A stretch of 9,177 nt of DNA. It comes from DAOSVX01 sp964616495 (GTDB lineage: Bacteria; Bacillota_I; Bacilli_A; RF39; UBA660). Shown here one piece after another: positions 5,495-9,177 of the stretch; positions within the stretch are counted from its first letter, which is position 1, and every line of letters begins with the position of its first letter. The position numbers were made by a program, and so were the translations under genes. The stretch spans positions 1-9,177 of the forward strand of contig CAZTRF010000038.1 in NCBI GenBank assembly GCA_964616495.1. Direction: 5' to 3'. Under the pieces are notes generated by a model that worked only from the letters and a program-made list of their open reading frames with translations, was not told the origin of the DNA and made no database searches.

Positions 5495-7807
5495 TTATTT
5501 AAATAAAGCTTTATATATTTCTAAATAATTAGAAACAAAAATAAACTTAATATGATCTTTAACCACGGTCGGAATATCTTCTAAATCAGGTTTATTAATT
5601 CTTGGTAAATAGATAGTAGTAATACCTGAATTATAAGCCCCAATTACCTTTTCTTTAAGTCCACCAATTTTTAAAACATTACCTTTTAATGATATTTCTC
5701 CGGTCATGGCCACTTTATTAGAAACTTTTTTATTAAGTAATAAACTCAATAACGTAGTTACAATAGCAATACCAGCACTAGGCCCTTCTTTAGAAATAGC
5801 TCCCTCTAAGAAATGAATATGAATATCTTTTTCTTTTAATATTTCTTCTTTTATCTTAAAAACAATAGAATTGCTTTTTAAGTAGGAAAAAGCCACATTA
5901 ATTGATTCTTCCATTACTTTACCTAATGAGCCAGTATACTCAATTTTACCCTCTCCAGGTATTAAGGAAGCCTCAACATTCATAACCTTTCCTCCATATA
6001 AAGTATAAGCCAAACCATTAACAACACCAATATCATCAGTTTCTATTAAGTCTTGCTCATATTTTGCTTTACCTAAATATTCATTTAAATCTTTTAGCTT
6101 GATTTCTTTATTTATTTTACGATGACTTTTAATAGAATTAGTCACTATTTTTCTGACAATAGTTGAAAGTTCTCGATCTAAATCTCTAACCCCAGCTTCT
6201 CTTGTATAATTTTTAATAATTTCTTCAATAATATTTTCTTTAATAATAATTTCTTTTTTACTTACCAAATGATCATCAAAAATCTTTGGTAATAAATACT
6301 TACTGGCAATTGCTTTCTTTTCTATTTCAGTATAGCTATTAATATTAATTATTTCTAAACGATCTCTTAATTCTATTGGAATATCTTCTTCATTATTAGC
6401 GGTCAATATAAACAACACTTCACTTAAATCAAAAGGTTCTTCAATATAGTTGTCCACAAACATTTTATTTTGATTAATATCTAGAATATCTAGCAAAGTA
6501 CTGGCGGGATCACCTTTAAAATCCTTAACCATTTTATCTATTTCATCAATTAAAATAACCGGATTTCTAGTATTACATTTCTTAAGACCTTGAATAATTC
6601 TTCCTGGATTGGCTCCCAAGTAAGTTCTTCTATGTCCTACTAATTCATTACTATCATTAAGACCGCCAACACTTATTTTATAAAATTCTTTTTTTAAAGC
6701 CTTAGCAATAGAAATAGCTAAAGTTGTTTTACCAACTCCTGGGGGGCCTATTAAACAAATAATAGGACTCTCTAAATTTTTATTTCTATTTTTAATAGCA
6801 ATGTATTCGATTATTCGGGTTTTAGCCTTATCTAATCCATAATGGGTTTTATCTAAAGATTTAGATATTTTATTTAAATTAGTTTCATCAACACTTAAAC
6901 TATTCCAAGGAAGGTTTAAAACCATCTCTAAATAGCTACGATAATTAGATATCTCAGGATTATTTTCCGATATAAATTCATATTTTTTTATTTCCCCTAA
7001 TAATTTGTCATAAGTTTTAGGAGATAATTTCAAAGAATTCAACTTTTCTAAATAATCGCCTATTTCAATTTCTTTTTGGTCTTCTTCGCCTAAAACCTTT
7101 TTTATCTCTTTTACTTTTTCTCTTAAGATAAACTCTTTTTGTGTTTCTTCCAAATGACTTTGCAAATCTTTTTCAATCTTTTTATCTAAAGCCAATATCT
7201 CTAATTCAATATTTAAGTCTTTAATAAGACTTTCAGCTCTTTTTAAAGGATTTAGTTCAGCCATATAGCCAATTTTTTTGTTAATATCAAAAGGAATGAA
7301 TGTAGTAATTATATCGGTTGTTTTATCTAAAGACTTGATATTTTTTAAAATTGACAATATTGAATTAGACATATTAGGAGATTTCTTAATATATTTTTTT
7401 AACATCTCCATAAGTTTGCGATATCGAACCATTTCTTCAGTTTCATTAAATTTAGGTAACTCTATTTTCATGATTTCGGAATAAAGAATATCTTCTTCGC
7501 TTTTTTTATTATAATAGTTTAATACTTTAACTCTTTCCAAACCAGTTATAGCAATTCTGAAATTACCATTTGGTAATTCTATTTTAGACTTAATACGCCC
7601 AATAACTCCAACATAAGGTAAATCGGTAACTGCAGGATTTTCTTCCATTTGATCGATAGGACAAACTACTAAAATATGATCATTATATTCTTTAGAAGAG
7701 ATATCAATAACTCGTCTACTAAGTTTATTATTTAAATCTAAACGAACTTCTTGAAAAGGCAGAAGTATTAGATCCTTTAATAAAATTACAGGCAAGTTAT
7801 TAATCAT
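5495..7807 (-). CDS. lon: ATP-dependent protease LonA
   Basis: LonA is a cytosolic hexameric AAA+ protease that degrades misfolded and regulatory proteins. The 770 residues are full length. The N-terminal substrate domain (about 1-195) and a coiled-coil linker (about 200-300) precede the AAA+ module. This has Walker A GPPGVGKT (354-361), Walker B VILIDEIDK (417-425, with D421 and E422), sensor-1 Asn in LTANN (471-472) and sensor-2 R541 in AGVRDLDRE. The proteolytic domain (about 585-770) carries S677 in EGPSAG and K720 in GGLKEK, 43 residues apart as in E. coli Lon. No transmembrane insert is present, so this is LonA rather than LonB. ATG 7807 has AGGAAG about seven bases upstream. It is probably monocistronic, bounded by a promoter and the hairpin at 5446-5487. 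I saw no CIRCE element in the upstream region. Confidence 0.97.
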   Translation of the reverse strand: MINNLPVILLKDLILLPFQEVRLDLNNKLSRRVIDISSKEYNDHILVVCPIDQMEENPAVTDLPYVGVIGRIKSKIELPNGNFRIAITGLERVKVLNYYNKKSEEDILYSEIMKIELPKFNETEEMVRYRKLMEMLKKYIKKSPNMSNSILSILKNIKSLDKTTDIITTFIPFDINKKIGYMAELNPLKRAESLIKDLNIELEILALDKKIEKDLQSHLEETQKEFILREKVKEIKKVLGEEDQKEIEIGDYLEKLNSLKLSPKTYDKLLGEIKKYEFISENNPEISNYRSYLEMVLNLPWNSLSVDETNLNKISKSLDKTHYGLDKAKTRIIEYIAIKNRNKNLESPIICLIGPPGVGKTTLAISIAKALKKEFYKISVGGLNDSNELVGHRRTYLGANPGRIIQGLKKCNTRNPVILIDEIDKMVKDFKGDPASTLLDILDINQNKMFVDNYIEEPFDLSEVLFILTANNEEDIPIELRDRLEIININSYTEIEKKAIASKYLLPKIFDDHLVSKKEIIIKENIIEEIIKNYTREAGVRDLDRELSTIVRKIVTNSIKSHRKINKEIKLKDLNEYLGKAKYEQDLIETDDIGVVNGLAYTLYGGKVMNVEASLIPGEGKIEYTGSLGKVMEESINVAFSYLKSNSIVFKIKEEILKEKDIHIHFLEGAISKEGPSAGIAIVTTLLSLLLNKKVSNKVAMTGEISLKGNVLKIGGLKEKVIGAYNSGITTIYLPRINKPDLEDIPTVVKDHIKFIFVSNYLEIYKALFK

Positions 7808-7836
7808 GATACCACTTCCTTTAAGTTATGTGTCTT

Positions 7837-7865
7837 ATTATATAAATAATTGATTTTAAAGTAAA
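7837..7865 (-). promoter_or_regulatory. Sigma-A promoter of lon
   Basis: On the minus strand TTTACT (7860-7865) and a perfect TATAAT (7837-7842) are separated by 17 bases. The predicted start near 7830 gives a leader of about 22 bases containing the lon ribosome site. The -35 matches TTGACA at four of six positions. Confidence 0.6.
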
Positions 7866-7888
7866 GTAAAAACAATGAATTTTCAAAA

Positions 7889-7918
7889 TAAGAAGTTAAA
7901 CGACTGTTTAACTTCTTA
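7889..7918 (-). terminator. Strong intrinsic terminator of the glycine-rich gene
   Basis: A perfect 13-base-pair stem (TAAGAAGTTAAAC with GTTTAACTTCTTA) has a four-base loop AGTC on the minus strand and is followed by TTTTG. The left arm includes the last codons and the TAA stop of the glycine-rich gene (7908-7910), so the terminator overlaps the coding end. On the plus strand the following bases are not T-rich enough, so it works mainly for the minus strand. Confidence 0.8.
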
Positions 7919-9177
7919 CATTTCTTATTACGACTATTCCGGTTCCACCATTACAACCACCAATCATATAACTAGATGCAGCATATCCACCTCCGCCACC
8001 GCCTCCAGTATTTTCAGCTCCTGGACCCATCGTATAAGTCCTGGTAGTTGATTTATCGGTTACTCCTCCAATCGCTCCTCCTGGAAAGCCGGGATATCGA
8101 CCTCCGTAAGCTCCACCGGATCCTCCTCCCGAATAAGAAGGAACACCCGAATTACAACCACTAGTTGTTCCCTGACCGAATTCACAAGTTGTACTTTTTT
8201 GACCACTTCCTGCTGGAGAATATCCTGCAGTTCCTGAAGCTCCATAACTTCCTCCCCTGCCTGGAGAAGATGATCCTCCACCTCCGCCACCAGATCCACC
8301 AGATCCTCCTGGAGTGCTACTGCTTCTAGAACAATAACCACCACCACCACCTAACGCTTTATAAGTACTTCCGCTAACCGTTAAAATTGAAGGCCCTCCA
8401 CTTCCTGCAATTAACGCAGCACTCCCATTGCCACTAGTACCAGTGCCACCAGCGCCTATAGTAACATCCGATTCACCATTTGCTAAAATTGTAATATTAG
8501 TAAAAGTTGCTGTACGACCACCACCGCCACCACCGCCGGCGCATGAATAGCCACTTGACCCACTTGACCCACTTGCTCCACCTCCGCCACCACCAACTAG
8601 GAAAGCATCAATATAGATTTCTTTTAAAAATTTTAATGTGCCAGAAGAAGTTAATCTAATTCTATAATTTCCACTTGTATCATTAATCAAACTACAATTT
8701 CCACTATAGGTCATCAGATATGGTGATGATCCAGCACTGGCATTAGCACAATTATATGAAGACGAAATTTTTTCATATGTAATTACCGTATCAACAGTAA
8801 TTACCTCACTTGCTATTATCCCCTGAATATTTAATTTGTCAGTTACATAAGCGCATACTTTATATTCTCCATCACTTAATCCTTCAAACTCTTTAGTTAG
8901 TTCAGCTATCGAAACATATTCTAATCCTTCACAACTATTACTGCTAGTATAGGCATAATGATAACTATCTATTTTACTAGTATCATTTACTGTTATTTGT
9001 GCTCTTATAGTACTATCTTCTGTCTCCAAAGCCAAATTACTTATTACGGGTTTTAAATTTACTAAGCAGCCACCATTTGCTATTGCTTCTGTTATCGTTA
9101 CTACATTATTATTTGCTTCACTACTTATTCCATTATTACACTCTATTGTTGAACCTACTGTTGAATATCCTTCATTA
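7908..9177 (-). CDS. Glycine-rich, cysteine-containing surface or adhesin-like protein, C-terminal 422 residues (5' end beyond window)
   Basis: The frame stays open to the right edge, so the start lies outside; an in-frame TTG at 9035 is not a real start. The visible part begins with about 45 polar residues. A beta-rich, Ig- or fibronectin-like segment follows (visible residues about 45-130, with KIDSYHYAYTSS and FEGLSDGEYKVCAYVTD). About 230 residues of glycine-rich sequence end the protein, with runs of up to seven Gly, many GGS/GGA units and a closing CNGGTGIVVIRNVRS. A final GG-x-G-IVVIR is typical of the glycine-rich domain of phage tail and bacterial surface proteins. At least eleven cysteines are visible, suggesting an exported, disulfide-stabilised protein. 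GC content is far above its neighbours because of GGN codons. Function is not established; adhesion is an inference. It ends in its own terminator. Confidence 0.8.
   Translation of the reverse strand, partial: NEGYSTVGSTIECNNGISSEANNNVVTITEAIANGGCLVNLKPVISNLALETEDSTIRAQITVNDTSKIDSYHYAYTSSNSCEGLEYVSIAELTKEFEGLSDGEYKVCAYVTDKLNIQGIIASEVITVDTVITYEKISSSYNCANASAGSSPYLMTYSGNCSLINDTSGNYRIRLTSSGTLKFLKEIYIDAFLVGGGGGGASGSSGSSGYSCAGGGGGGGRTATFTNITILANGESDVTIGAGGTGTSGNGSAALIAGSGGPSILTVSGSTYKALGGGGGYCSRSSSTPGGSGGSGGGGGGSSSPGRGGSYGASGTAGYSPAGSGQKSTTCEFGQGTTSGCNSGVPSYSGGGSGGAYGGRYPGFPGGAIGGVTDKSTTRTYTMGPGAENTGGGGGGGYAASSYMIGGCNGGTGIVVIRNVRS

Noticed and set aside
7278..7484. Plus-strand frame of 68 codons inside lon
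   Set aside because: It is antisense to the conserved lon N-terminal domain, with no supporting signal.
7808..7888. Heat-shock operator (CIRCE or CtsR-type) upstream of lon
   Set aside because: I looked for the inverted CIRCE arms and the CtsR direct repeat and saw neither; only a plain promoter is supported.
8060..8350. Open frame of 96 codons inside the glycine-rich gene
   Set aside because: It is the GGN repeat read in another frame (Val/Glu/Leu-rich), with no ribosome site; the glycine frame has the family C-terminal motif and ends at the terminator.
7980..8600. Repeated CCACCGCC-like units resembling a tandem repeat or CRISPR-like array
   Set aside because: The units are irregular and follow the codon frame of Gly runs; there are no constant repeats or spacers.

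Overview
The window is AT-rich DNA except for one glycine-rich gene. It encodes sporulation proteins (YlbJ, a SpoVID-like LysM protein, a YsxE/CotS-family protein), which points to an endospore-forming lineage of Bacillota. The strong AT bias, small proteins and pilin-like genes fit a low-GC Bacilli or Erysipelotrichales-type gut clade, but I cannot place it further. The Trp codons I checked in lon, ylbL and ylbJ are TGG and the reading frames are full length with UGA as stop, so there is no sign of the Mycoplasma code.

Layout, from right to left because most genes are on the minus strand. At 9177-7908 lies the 3' part of a large cysteine-containing, glycine-rich surface or adhesin-like protein, closed by a strong terminator. 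At 7807-5495 is a complete ATP-dependent protease LonA with its own sigma-A-type promoter. It is followed by a two-gene sporulation unit at 5441-3947, a miniature spoVID overlapping a ysxE/cotS-family gene. The lon-spoVID junction holds a hairpin that buries the spoVID ribosome binding site, and a possible sporulation promoter whose start point would bypass that hairpin.

At 3809-3988, on the plus strand, is a 59-residue two-helix membrane protein of unknown function, whose end overlaps the end of ysxE. Divergent from it, at 3710-2624, is a tightly coupled pair of type IV pilin-like (pseudopilin) genes behind a good promoter and a 30-bp palindrome. Next comes ylbJ on the plus strand (1714-2652), tail-to-tail with the second pseudopilin gene. 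It is divergent from ylbL/ddcP (1672-671), a membrane-anchored PDZ-Lon protease, which is followed by the 5' end of mutS (614-1).

Themes: spore envelope assembly (YlbJ, SpoVID, YsxE), two proteases with Ser-Lys Lon-type active sites (LonA in the cytosol, YlbL outside), DNA damage and mismatch repair (YlbL, MutS), and a surface/pilin component (two pseudopilins, glycine-rich protein). The closeness of lon, spoVID and ysxE, and of ylbJ and ylbL, recalls Bacillus gene order, with intervening genes missing. No stretch over 300 bases lacks a gene. I see no tRNA, rRNA, CRISPR array or insertion sequence. The most unusual candidates are the lon/spoVID hairpin-promoter arrangement, the orphan pseudopilin pair with its palindrome, the small membrane protein, and the glycine-rich protein.
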